Shown: in pieces, positions 21,112-30,903 of the stretch
Position numbering within the stretch: position 1 is the stretch's first letter
Layout of the letters: every line of letters begins with the position of its first letter
DNA from: Tulasnella sp. 424
Taxonomy: Eukaryota; Basidiomycota; Agaricomycetes; Cantharellales; Tulasnellaceae
Direction of reading: 5' to 3'
NCBI GenBank assembly: GCA_019633425.1
Contig: WSUB01000191.1
Span: forward strand, 39,260 to 73,532
Length of the DNA: 34,273 nt
Translations under genes and position numbers: made by a program
The notes under the pieces: model-generated
Seen by the model: only the letters and a program-made list of their open reading frames with translations
What the model was told of the DNA's origin: nothing
Databases searched by the model: none

Positions 21112-21647
21112 ATGGACTCACCGCTTTGACTTGCCATCTGGAGTCAACGCTGGACCTTCAAGATGGGAGATCCAGAGATATCGGTTTTAGGTTCCTCGAT
21201 ATCAAGGGTGCACTGCATCTCAACCCATCCAACCAGGCACTCGAAGCTAGATGATAACCCAACAAGGCACAGATCGCCCGAGGCACGCCCGGATGGATGG
21301 AAAATAAAACGCGGGAGGATGGACGAACTTGACGAACAGCAGAACATTGCTGTTTGTTCTCAGGTACGGTTTGTCATGTTTAATACTCAACATGGCGCAG
21401 TCTCGTTAAGGCACAATCTGCACGATGCAGCCGGATTGAAATGAAAATGGGAAAAAAAGGGTGATGCTAAGGTGCTAAGGGATTCCACGCTGTCATATTC
21501 GGTGGTCGGAACGAGTTCTCTCCAACGTCCACCTGGTCTTCAGAGAGCACCTAGATCCAAGGTCGCTATCCATGCCGCTTCTCATGATAGTGGCTCGAGA
21601 TACAGTGTCTTTTAGTGAGCAGAAGGTGTTAGATTTGCCGCTTTGCA
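21112..21647. repeat. spacer between Gag-like copies B and C, with internal junction
   Basis: About 21144-21292 is the SSFECLVGWVEMQCTLDIEE module. At about 21287-21298 it jumps directly into the middle of the dispersed repeat (GGATGGAAAATAAAACGCG, as at 17632), with about 400 bp missing relative to the A-B spacer. The shared GGATGG at the join suggests a deletion at microhomology. The rest, to copy C, matches the end regions of the other copies. Confidence 0.5.
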
Positions 21648-22683
21648 TCACCGACTCGACCCACTGTGACTCACGACCTGTGTCCAGCCAAGGATCCCGT
21701 AATGCTGCAAGAACGGTTCCTTGTCGGCGGGAACATGAATGCCCTTGTTGTCGAATGGCGGATAGACAAAGAAACCTGCATCGTATTGGCCTATGGGCAG
21801 ATAAACTGATTAATGCCATTACCGAGCGGTAGATAGCCACCCACTTCCGTCAGTTCTTAGCAACATAGCCGTTATGGTGCCATCCTCCGCAATTGACCAC
21901 GTGTGGTTCCATTGGGTCCCTGAATCCGCCGACGATCTCATCATGAAACCAAACCTAGCAAATTATGATCACGGGGTGTAACCTGTTCTAGGGTAATGAG
22001 CTTACACGTGCGACCGAGGACTCAAGGAGCAATCTCGTGAGCCTCCCCTGATAGCAAGGCTATCTTCACTCCCCTATTTACTTAGGGAATGAGTAATATA
22101 GGCTGGAAAGTAGCAGCCGAACGTACCTGAAACCTGACAGTCCGACTCAAAGAGTCCGCCTCAAATATATTGGCTTTGCTGGAGTCGGATGAGAAAACCC
22201 CGCAAGACCCTCGGGAGGTTATACAGAGATACCCGGTTTGACGATCTTCGAAATCGACCCTAATGCGACCGATTTTCACAGTCACAACCGACAGCGGCGG
22301 AGCCGCCGGCGTAGGGCTCGACGGAGAGCTGAAGAGTGGGCGGTTATAGCTCTCTGTATCGACTCCCCTTCTGCATGTGACACCTAACTGACCAACGCCG
22401 GGGCAGCGGAAGGCACGGTGGCTGGCGCCGGCGGTCTTGCAGCAAATTCAGTCAAAATCGCGCGCTTCAGGAGTTTCCAGTCGTTTTGAGTCTCTTCGTC
22501 CAACGTCTCATACCATAGGAGTGCCTTTCTTGAGAAAAATGAATATGCAAGTTCTGCGATCCAAATTGTGTCTTTCGGCCTCCCGGTTACGAAAGCGTGC
22601 CTGTTCACCGCCTGAACAAAGTCCTGGGCTTCTTCAGCACTCTCTCCAGTAAAGCTAAGTTCGATATGCTCTCCTATGCTCAC
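21648..22683 (-). pseudogene. Gag-like domain gene, copy C, probably damaged
   Basis: The Gag-like exon (SIGEHIELSFTGESAEEAQD, WIAELAYSFFSRKALLWYE), KIGRIRVDFED exon and C-terminal exon (NKGIHVPADKEPFLQHYG) are all present on the minus strand. The donor ending the Gag-like exon reads TTAGGT where copies A and B have GTAGGT (near 22385-22390), followed at once by an in-frame TAG. No in-frame ATG precedes the exon, and the protein end is shorter than in A. It is probably non-functional, or makes only a short Gag-like peptide of about 99 residues. Confidence 0.5.
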
Positions 22684-23323
22684 AAATACATTCGTAAGAA
22701 TAATACACTAGACAAGATCCGAATGGACTCACCGCTTTGACTTGCCATCCAGGGTCGTTGTTCACGATGGAGATCCGGAGATATCGGTTCTAAGCTCCTC
22801 GATATCGAGGGTGCACTGCATCTCAACCCATCCAACCAAGCACTCGAAGCTGGATGATAACCTAACGAGGCACAGATCGCTAAAAGCACGTCCAGATGCC
22901 TCGATATGGCAAATCAATTTTATTCCGTTCAGGGAAAAAGATATATCTGGTACCGAGCAAGTCATGAGGCGGTTGGGTCCACAACCATATGTCAGTCATG
23001 AGCACTGGGCAATAGCCGAGCTCGCGAGTTTTGCTGACTTTATCACGAATGGATATGGAAATCCTTCTGTTTATTCTCGGCCATGACAACATTTTATTGG
23101 CCAATGCCATTCGGAACGCTTTTCTTAACCTTAGCATACCACATGCACCCGACTCGATCCCGGTATTACCTCGGAGGTAATACCAAGAGCCCTTTTACTG
23201 GTGATGATAGTTCGATCGAGAACGAACTTGAACGAGACGTCTTCGCCTCGTCGTCCGGCGTCGTTGGCAGGATCCTCAGGACGGAGCTATGGATATGTCG
23301 TTTATACACAGAGGGCTATTCGT
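22684..23323. other. Gag-like upstream module and junction to the DUF6593 block
   Basis: About 22740-22965 is the third copy of the SSFECLVGWVEMQCTLDIEE module. At about 23007-23052 lies a copy of the short GCCGAG..TTTTGCTGA module. From about 23080 the sequence is homologous to about 24838 onward, i.e. the 3' flank of the DUF6593 genes. No gene is supported here. Confidence 0.45.
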
Positions 23324-24117
23324 TTAGCAACCGCCACCGCCTCCACCGCCACTGCTCGTAGCCGATGCGCTGGCTCCGCTCACTGCCGCGTTTCTACGGC
23401 TCTATAGATAGAGAGGGTTCAGTCGATTGACGTCCCCCGAATGCAGCCATAATAATTTCATCTTACCTTCTCCTTGTCCTCGCGCTTCTTTTCCATCATC
23501 AAAGCGGATACGACAATGAAATCGAGCACCGCAGGGGCGGAGTAACTCTGGTCTACTGACAGGCTTGCAGGGCTGAAATACGTCAAAATGTGAAGTCAGC
23601 GTAAACATAATAGTGAAAATTACTAATAGAGGAGGCATACATGTTAGAGTGCAAGAGACGAGTCATCCTTTGGGTGTAGGTTGCCACGCGCCGCCCGGAA
23701 TCAGCAAAGCACTACGAAGATCCATTATTAACCGTAGAAGGACTCTGCAAACACAAAATAACCTACCTCTTTCTTTTTCCAATAATATTCTCTTCCATCA
23801 CCAGCCGTGAACCAGTACTCTCCTGAACTGAACAATCCGGTGCTACGATGAACCAACAATCTACCGCAGTCAATTCCGCTGATGACAACGTTCTTGCTGC
23901 TGGTCCATCCGCCCCAATTTATCTCTCCAACAGGCTTAAAACTTCCTTTAGGTCCAATTCGAGAGATTGATGACGCTTTCTTTCCACCAAGCAATCCCTT
24001 CGTCAAATCAAGCTGGTAGACAACGGCTCCAGTGGGGTCGTTGACGCGGCCGTAGAAAGGGTTGTCTGGAAAGGTAAACGTTATGACCGACGAAGGATAT
24101 GCGCTTGATGCGGACAT
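23324..24117 (-). CDS. DUF6593 domain protein, copy 1
   Basis: Four minus-strand exons (24117-23767, 23711-23641, 23572-23467, 23401-23324) give 201 residues. The order is typical of the basidiomycete DUF6593 family: an N-terminal segment with YPSSVITFTFPDNPFYGRV, SGEYWFTAGDGREYYWKKKE, a short VATYTQRMTRLLH segment, LDFIVVSALMMEKKRED, and a poly-Gly tail ending in Cys. The function of DUF6593 is unknown; there is no signal peptide or membrane helix. The 55-nt first intron was preferred over a 22-nt one because the same choice works in copy 2. It is transcribed divergently from the broken DUF7918 copy at 24505. Confidence 0.8.
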
Positions 24118-24504
24118 GGTTTGAATAAGTGTGGTTGAGAGGATGGGAGAGGAGTGATAACCACTGGGCAGTCCAAAGGATCGCCGGTGGCTCTGCTGCG
24201 CCACGGCTCCAAGCAAAAATGACGAAATGCACGTGATTGTTCACCCTTAGCGCCTGCATTGTTTCTGCAGACAGAATCTCCGACTCTTGCTCCTCGCCCC
24301 AAGCTTTATCACTGCTGTTGGTCAATCGGAATTTCTTCCAGGTTGGCCTACCTGGCCAGGAGTGGCTTCGCCGGGTTTCAGCTGTTCCTTGTGTGACGTG
24401 ACAACCCATGCACTGTCACATCTGAGCAAAAAGCGCGCGTCAGTGCGCCTCCTACCTTGACCTCGTCTTTTCCTCATCAGCCATCGCCTCTTTCAATCGA
24501 GCTT
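24118..24504. promoter_or_regulatory. divergent promoter between DUF6593 and DUF7918 genes, copy 1
   Basis: A 387-bp region between divergent ATGs. It carries GTGTGACGTGACA at 24391-24403 followed by GTCACATCTG (24415-24424), a pair repeated at 26240 and 28062. The whole region is homologous to about 25856-26275. TGACGT is a bZIP (CREB/ATF) type core, but binding is inferred. Confidence 0.5.
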
Positions 24505-24771
24505 ATGCTTTCCTTTCGCTCATACAAAGTATCCACTCGTGTTAAAGACCTGCCCATTTACCAACCCGAATACAATGAACACAAGAAAACCGCTACCTGA
24601 TCGCGTCGGAGGCAGGTCAACGTTACACCATCTTCTGTCAGAAAGACGACGCTTTTCGTTACACAGCTGCGGCAAGAGTTTTTCTAGATGGAAACAAACG
24701 CCCCGCCGATTGTTTGCTGATGGGAAAGGAGGTCCATTCTATATGCTTCGGCGGCATAAGGGTATCCGGAG
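24505..24771 (+). pseudogene. DUF7918 gene fragment, frameshifted and truncated
   Basis: It starts like the intact gene at 28149 (MLSFRSYKVSTRVKDLPIYQ). A 4-nt deletion at about 24597 removes the Cys-Trp codons and shifts frame, giving an immediate TGA. Downstream, the matching amino acids (IASEAGQRYTIFCQKDDAFR) continue in another frame. Homology ends at about 24771, still inside exon 1, where sequence from the 3' flank of the next DUF6593 copy begins. Exons 2-6 are absent. The promoter is intact, so transcription is possible but not a full protein. Confidence 0.8.
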
Positions 24772-25076
24772 GGGCAAGAGCCGAGTTTTGCTGATCAGGT
24801 CACGAATTGTAAAAATCCTTTTATTTATTCCCAGTCCATGACAACATTTTATGTAATGGCCAATAGCATTCGGAACGTTTTCTCAACCTTAGCGTTGATC
24901 CACATTCACTCGAGCTTATACTAAGAACCCTTTTACTGGTGATGATAGTTCAACTGAGAACGAACTTGAAGGAGACCTCTTCGACTCGTCATCCGGCGTC
25001 GTCGGCGGGATCCTCAGGACGGACCTATGGATATGTCGGCTATACACAGAGGTCTATTCTTTTAGGTTATTGTAGC
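24772..25076. other. junction and 3' flank of DUF6593 copy 2
   Basis: It starts with the short GCCGAGTTTTGCTGATC module (24772-24809), then matches about 23080-23320. No gene is seen. It marks the boundary of the duplicated DUF6593/DUF7918 unit. Confidence 0.45.
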
Positions 25077-25855
25077 TTAGCAACCGCCACTGCTCGCAGC
25101 TGATGCGCTGGCTGCGTTCACGGCGGCGTTTGTACTGTTCTATCGATAGAGAGAGTTCAGCCGATTGATGTCCGCCAAATGCAGCCATAATGATCTCATC
25201 TTACCGTCTCCTCGTCCTCGCGCTTCTTTTCCAGCATCAAAGCGGATACGACAATGAAATCGAGCACCGCAGGGGCGGAGTAACTCTGGTCCACAGACAG
25301 GCTTGCAGGGCTAAAATACGTCAAAATGTGAAGTCAGCGTAAATATAATAGTAAAAATTGCTAATAGAGGAGGCATACGTGTTAGAGTGCCGGAGACGGA
25401 TCATCTTTCGGGTGTACGTTGCTACGCGCTGACCGGAAGCAGCAAAGCACTTCAAAGATCGATTATTAACCATAGCAGGACTCTGCAGACACAAGAGAAC
25501 ATACCTCTTTCTTTTTCCAATAGTATTCTCTTCCGTCACCAGCCGTGAACCAGTACTCTCCCGAACTGAACAATCCCCTGCTCCGATGAACCAACAACTT
25601 ACCGCAGTCAATTCCGCTGATGACAACGTTCTTGCTGTTGGTCCATCCGCCCCAGTTTATCTCCCCAACAGGCTCAAAACTTCCTTTGGGTCCAATTCGA
25701 GAGATTGATGACGCTTTCTTTCCACCGAGCAATCCCTTCTTCAAATCAAGCTGGTAGACAACGGCTCCAGTGGGGTCGTTGACGCGACCGTAGAAAGGGT
25801 CGTCTGGGAAGGTAAACGTTATGACCGACGAAGGATATGCGTTTGATGTGGACAT
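25077..25855 (-). CDS. DUF6593 domain protein, copy 2
   Basis: Four minus-strand exons (25855-25505, 25449-25379, 25310-25205, 25139-25077) give 196 residues. Exons 1-3 have exactly the lengths of copy 1 (351, 71, 106 nt). The C-terminal exon is 15 nt shorter, with a shorter Gly run before the last Cys. Core segments are YPSSVITFTFPDDPFYGRV, SGEYWFTAGDGREYYWKKKE, VATYTRKMIRLRH and LDFIVVSALMLEKKREDEE. The first intron's acceptor is AAG here (TAG in copy 1). Divergent from the intact DUF7918 gene at 26565. Molecular function unknown. Confidence 0.8.
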
Positions 25856-26564
25856 GGTTAGTACAAGAGTGGTTGAGAGGATGGGAGAGGAGTGATAACC
25901 ACAGGGCAGTCCAAAGGGTCGCCGGTGGCGCTGCGGCGCCACAGCTCCAAGCAAAAATGACGAAATGCACATGATCGTTCACCCTTCATGGAGCAAAGAG
26001 CGAAGGGCATTACAGACATCGAAGAGCGAAGCGGGCTCCAACTCAGTAGCCCACAGACGAATTTCAAACTTGTGGGGTGGGGGAATACACATGCGTTGTT
26101 GCTTTTGCAGCCTGAATCTCGGAGTCTCGCTCCTCGCCCAAAGCCCTGTTGGTCATAAGAAATTGCAGCTTCCAGGTTGGTCTACCTGACCATGAGGGGA
26201 AGAAGTAGTTATGGCTTCTCCAAGTTTCAACTATTCCTTGTGTGACGTGACAGCCCGTACGCTACCACATCTGTGAAACATTTAGCAAAAGCGAGTCACG
26301 CAAATCCACGTGCGAATGCAGCTGATAAGCAGAAGCTCAGACAGCAGACCCTGACGCTATTATCGATGATAAGCACCTAAAAATCCCAAGCATTGTGCGT
26401 CTTGAGACCCGGGCCCGGGTCAAATTTTGTCCGAAAAGTATTCAAGGGCGTCTGATCATTTTGGAAGCATGGTGATACTGTGTGACAACAACGAAGACCC
26501 CGTCGCGGCCGACCACCTCCAACGCGCACCGTACCTCCCCCACCTTTCAACCACATCCATTACA
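25856..26564. promoter_or_regulatory. divergent promoter between DUF6593 and DUF7918 genes, copy 2
   Basis: A 709-bp region between divergent ATGs. TGTGTGACGTGACA at about 26240 followed by CCACATCTG (about 26265-26273) matches the elements at 24391 and 28062. Compared with copy 1, about 290 bp of extra sequence separates the element from the DUF7918 ATG. A CT/CA-rich stretch (about 26515-26560) precedes that ATG. Confidence 0.45.
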
Positions 26565-27730
26565 ATGCTCAACTTCCGTTATTTCTCTATCTCAATCCAA
26601 GTCGACAGCAAGGGCCTTCCTGAGTACCAAACCGAATACCACGATGACACTAAGACAGCCACTTGCTGGATTCCATCCGAAGCGGGCCAACGGTTTACGA
26701 TTCGCTGTGAGCAAGAGAGAAGCTTCAACTACACGACATCAGCTGGAATATATTTAGATGGAAGTGAAAAGGCGGCTACGAGAGTGCTGATGGGGAAGGG
26801 AGGGAATTTCTCTGGCAGGGTCAAGACCGTCAAAACATCCTTAACCACAAGATGTCCACTCCAGTTTGCGTCGTTAGAATCAACCGGTGGGCAGTAATAA
26901 ATATAGGCTATTGCAATACAACTGATCACTGATCACTCACCGCCCGCTCAATTCGGCTGTCCTAGATGACGACAAATACTTGGACTCTGGGCTAGACTTC
27001 AAAGCCCCAGGTACCATTCGGGTCCAAATACGCCGGGCGCTTGTTACCGGCCAGAGAGACTGGGAAGCGAGGGCGCTGCCCGTGAATAGACTCGTTGTCC
27101 ACGAAAAAAGCAAGAAGGCAGGTGGACATGTAACCAGGCATGTCAAGGCACTTAACTACCAATGTCTTCTGACTTCTCTCTTTAGGCTGGGAGACCCCGA
27201 GTCTTGCCAAGTCAAGAAGATTCATATTGCCAAACCCCTGACTCCAGCTGACAGGGATCCGTGGGTCACTTTTGAATTTCGATATCGGTCGGCTGGTCTG
27301 TGGTTTCGTCGTTGTGTCATTAGCGACCACTGAACCATAGGTCCCTTCTTATCGCAGCCACGTTACAAGCCGAAGGAATCATGCCTAAAGCTACGAGGAG
27401 AGAAAATGAAGAGATTGACGAACGATCTGAGGGAGGCAAAGCGGTACTTAAGGCTGAGCTTTGGGATATCGATGTAAGTCTCATCGTCTGAAAAGATTCT
27501 AATGGTCGGTTGAACCTTTTTCTGACTTGCAGGCTGCACAAGCGTCCCTGGATGCGCGAACTGCTAGAGTCCGCGCTCGGCATGGTCCCATATCTTTAAA
27601 GCGAGGCACCTCTCCGATCTATGTTCCAGGGAGTGTTGTTGGCAAAATGTTTGATCTGACATCTGAGTGCGTGCTATGAACCGTCTACACTTTAATACCG
27701 TCTAATGGCGTGTCCACTCGCAGCGACTAA
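26565..27730 (+). CDS. DUF7918 domain protein, copy 1
   Basis: Six exons (26565-26886, 26966-27137, 27186-27295, 27358-27473, 27533-27666, 27724-27730) give 286 residues. The family pattern is clear: MLNFRYFSIS, CWIPSEAGQRFTIRCEQE, YLDGSEKAATRVLMGKG, LDFKAPGTIRVQIRRA, VHEKSKKAGGHVTR, then DPWVTFEFRYRSA. A charged helix follows, and the last exon is only 7 nt, ending the protein TSDD. The second intron uses a GC donor (GCATGT). Function is unknown; the domain is widespread in basidiomycetes. Exon lengths 322, 172, 134 and 7 are identical in the paralog at 28149, which strongly supports the model. Paired head to head with DUF6593. Confidence 0.85.
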
Positions 27731-28148
27731 CCCTTCACGTTCCATGGAGTGCTTCGCCGAGCGCGGTACTCGACTGCATTGTGCTATACAAATAGTATCG
27801 AACGCAACCTGAACCATAATAGCTCCTCTCCTTGCACTAGAGGGTGCCTTTCCGGTTTCCATCATTGGTGCCTCCAGTACAGCGTGGAGCGCCGATTGTC
27901 CAACACGCGTACCCAGCGGATGCCGTCTATATCATTCGTTTTTCACTCAAGCCTACCCCTGTTGTCAGTCTAAGGTTCAAGTCGCGTTTCACAGGTTGAT
28001 CTGTCCGGCTGTGGGCGGAGAGGTGCAGGGCGTAGTTCATTTGGGTTTCGGCTGGTTTCTGGTGTGACGTGACAAACTTGTCACATCTGTTGGGTTGAAA
28101 GAAAAACCACCATCTTTTCTTTTCCTCACCCATCGCCTCTTTCCAATC
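27731..28148. promoter_or_regulatory. intergenic with GTGTGACGTGACA element before the solo DUF7918 gene
   Basis: The GTGTGACGTGACA element at 28062-28074 and TCACATCTG at 28081-28089 lie about 60-87 bp before the ATG. The rest (27731-28050) shows no gene and no homology to the DUF6593 unit, so this copy has lost, or never had, a divergent partner. Confidence 0.5.
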
Positions 28149-29326
28149 ATGCTCGACTTCCGTTCCTACAAAGTATCAGTCCGCGTCAATGACCAAGACG
28201 TACCCATTTACCGACCCGAATACGATGAAGACACGAAAACCGCAACCTGTTGGATCGCGTCAGAAGAGGGCCAAGCCTTCACAATCTTTTGTCAACAAGC
28301 CGAGTCTTTCCGTTACACAAGTTCGGCAGAAGTCTGTCTCGATGGTAGCAGAAAACCGGCCACTGGTATAGTGTTGGGAAAGGGGAGAAACTATTTTGGA
28401 CACATCACCGGGGTCAGGGTCTCACAGACCTCCCGTCGTCCGTTCGAGTTTGCGTCTCTGGAAACAACAGGTATGAGAAAGTCCATTTAGCAGAGGTACT
28501 CTACTCATCTAATGCATTCCCGCTGGTGCTATTTTAAGATGATGATGCTTATCTCGATCAGCCGCTTGGCCTGAAAGCACCAGGCACCATCCATGTACAG
28601 ATGTCCCGAGTGCGAGTGACTAGAGATTCCGTGTGGAAGCCCCGCCGCGTACCTGAAGCAGCGTCAATTGTTCACGAGAAAAGCAAGAAAGCTGGTGGCC
28701 ACATAACTCGGTGGGTTGATATGCTCTTCCCTCGCAAATAGTCAATGTGTGCTAATGGAATTGGGCAGGCTCGGGAAGCAGGAAGTTGCTGCCCCAGCCC
28801 CTAAACCCATAAAGCACAAGCCCTATCATCCCTCGGACATTGATCCATGGGTTTCATTCGAATTCCGATACCGGCCAGCTGGTACGGCAAGTAGCGCAAC
28901 CCTTCGTTTGTTAGAACTCACACCGGTGTTGTCGACTTACAGCGATATTACAAGCGGAAGGAATTATGCCGAAGCCTCAAGCTTCTCAGAACAATAGTCC
29001 CCATGAAGATGATGATGACGAGATGGAAGCTGAACATAAAGCCGAAATCTTAGCATTAGAGGTGAGTAACGACCGACGGGAATATCGGCCAGAGACTCAT
29101 CAAACCCTACGGACTTGCATCAAGGCCGAACAAGCTGCCTTAGACGCACGCAGAGCTGCTCTGAAAGCCAAAGCCAAGAACATCAACATCAAACGGGAAG
29201 CTTCTCCCATCCGTGTGCCCCGCAATACAGTGGCCGGAGTAATCGACCTTACACTTGAGTACGTCCGCATTTACTTTGGTGGAGATTCGACAGGAAGATT
29301 TACAGAGTCGCCTCCTTAGTGATTAA
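28149..29326 (+). CDS. DUF7918 domain protein, copy 2
   Basis: Six exons (28149-28470, 28539-28710, 28769-28881, 28943-29061, 29125-29258, 29320-29326) give 288 residues. Motifs run MLDFRSYKVSVRVNDQDVPI, CWIASEEGQAFTIFCQQ, LGLKAPGTIHVQMSRV, VHEKSKKAGGHITR, DPWVSFEFRYRPA, a Lys/Ala-rich helix (AALKAKAKNINIKREAS), and VIDLTLDD at the end. The fourth intron is 63 nt with no stop in frame, so retaining it would simply insert 21 residues. All introns are GT-AG, unlike copy 1. Function unknown; no signal peptide or membrane helix. Confidence 0.85.
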
Positions 29327-29511
29327 TAGATGATGGGCTTCGAACCTCCCTAGGAAGTTAGTAGAACTTTCTACTCTAGGATTTTCAAGCCTCGCAATCC
29401 GTTACACCTTACATTAGTGCAGATGGTTCCAGTTCGATAAATATTTTGGACACGAGTCTACTTGCGGAAGCAAAGATCAGGGGCAAGCATTACCCGTCGA
29501 TACTAGGCTCT

Positions 29512-30443
29512 TCATATGCACCTGAAGTATTTTGGACTGATAGTCATGGAACAGCCCACTTCGACAAAGTAGGCTCGAAAGAACATCAATAAATTTGATA
29601 CAGGCCATGCTACGGTTACTACATAAGAGGAAGGGCGCGACTTTTGGAACGGACAGGAAAGACATTCATTTCTCCAAGAGCTTCTCACCAACTTGGTCAA
29701 GATGGCGCCGGCAATGATAAGACCAATGCCGATGAGCGGGATGAACCACACGAAACACTCGGCAACATTGTTGCCAAAGTCCGTGAGTGATTGGCTGGGA
29801 AGGGTAAGGGTCAGAGATTCAACCACCGACCAGGACAGCAGGTGGAACCAAGAAACTCACTCGATTGTGTCTAGGCTGCGCTGAATCTCGGGGACGCTGA
29901 CGTTCGCAGCGGGAGCGATCGTCTTGCCAACGGTCTGTTTCGCCCCGTATTAAGCATTCATTTCGGCACGACCAGAGTCTAGCAGTACGTACCGTAATAA
30001 AGTCAAGGGTCGAATAGTACAACGTGTTGTCGTCTATTCCACCACTAATCTGAGCATTGGGTTGACCAACGAGTAATTTGACCTGGGAAGTCGCGTTAAG
30101 GACAACCGCGTTGACTTGACCTAATACGCTTTGAACGGCGGCGACATTGATCTGGGTGGTGGTGCCGTTGCTGAAGGGGATCAGCTCTATCATGATGAGT
30201 TCGTCAATGGCACGTCCCAAAAAGACACAGGCTGCCAGGCTGCAGCACGAACGTACTTTGGATTTGAGGAGTCAGGGTTGCGACTCTGGATTGGGCGGAG
30301 GCAAGGATGGCGGGGTAGGTGAGGGCCGACGCACGGACCTCCAACGCGTTCGAGCCGGAGAGCTCAGCGGGCTTGGCTATGACCGACGTCAAGGAAGCCG
30401 AAAGTGCGGCGACAACCGGGAGGATGGCTGTGAAGAAACGCAT
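29512..30443 (-). CDS. small secreted/membrane-anchored protein, extended C-terminus
   Basis: Four minus-strand exons (30443-30257, 30186-29993, 29934-29861, 29794-29512) encode about 246 residues. Signal peptide MRFFTAILPVVAALSASLTS, then YPAILASAQSRVATLTPQI, INVAAVQSVLGQVNAVVLNA, VGKTIAPAANVSVPEIQRS, and a hydrophobic helix FVWFIPLIGIGLIIAGAIL. Exon 1 is 187 nt, as in the paralog at 16566. Unlike that paralog, the frame does not stop just after the helix but runs on for about 60 residues with a second hydrophobic stretch (WPVSNLLMFFRAYFVEVGC). This may be a real extension, or the last 3' part may be an intron or a lost stop. A TATAAAA lies about 95 bp upstream on the minus strand. Confidence 0.65.
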
Positions 30444-30903
30444 GATTGTGGATGAGCGATAGAGGATCGATTGCTTGGTTTTGTTCGGTGAGGTGAAGCT
30501 TGGATGCTGACTAGCCAAAGCCTGCATACCTTGTCCCTTTTATACATGGACTCTATAGCAAGACGTTGAGCATGACCTCCTACGATTTGAGTTCAGCTAC
30601 TCCGAGTCCGAGCGCCGCAGCCAGGTCGAAGAGCCTAATCCACTACCCAAAAAATAAAGTTTAGAGCAAACTGAATCTCACAGGCCCCGGAAAATGGGCG
30701 GGCGACTCTCGACTTGCACTCGTTCGCGTGTGAGAAGCGTGCCCGGCTCGCCTTGGGCCTCATCCACGCGGGGATCCCAAAGGCGCGAGGTCGACAGTGA
30801 GGTGAGGTGAGATGGCCTAATTGTCGACTTTGCCGACTAGAGCAAGTGAGGGCAGCGGCCCATTCCTAGCCTGGTCAGGATCCATTGCCGGGCCGATAGC
30901 TCT
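30444..30903 (-). promoter_or_regulatory. upstream region of secreted-protein gene, duplicated
   Basis: Minus-strand TATA-like site at about 30538-30544. The region is homologous to 16567-16990, showing that the duplication included the promoter. No gene supported. Confidence 0.45.

Larger units (their letters stand above)
23005..24771. repeat. DUF6593/DUF7918 unit, copy 1
   Basis: Direct repeat with about 24772-26700: 3' flank, DUF6593 gene, divergent promoter and start of DUF7918 in the same order. The unit is cut inside DUF7918 exon 1. Confidence 0.6.
24772..26700. repeat. DUF6593/DUF7918 unit, copy 2
   Basis: Second copy of the unit, running on into the complete DUF7918 gene. The promoter has extra sequence relative to copy 1. 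Confidence 0.6.

Noticed and set aside
17938..22683. Active LTR retrotransposon
   Set aside because: Only a Gag-like domain is present. No protease, reverse transcriptase, integrase or terminal repeats, and the copies contain conserved introns.
23745..23766. 22-nt intron at the end of DUF6593 exon 1
   Set aside because: Too short for fungal splicing. A 55-nt intron with a TAG acceptor works and has the same length in the second copy.
27740..28060. Possible gene between the DUF7918 copies
   Set aside because: Short frames only, no paralog, no consistent splice sites.
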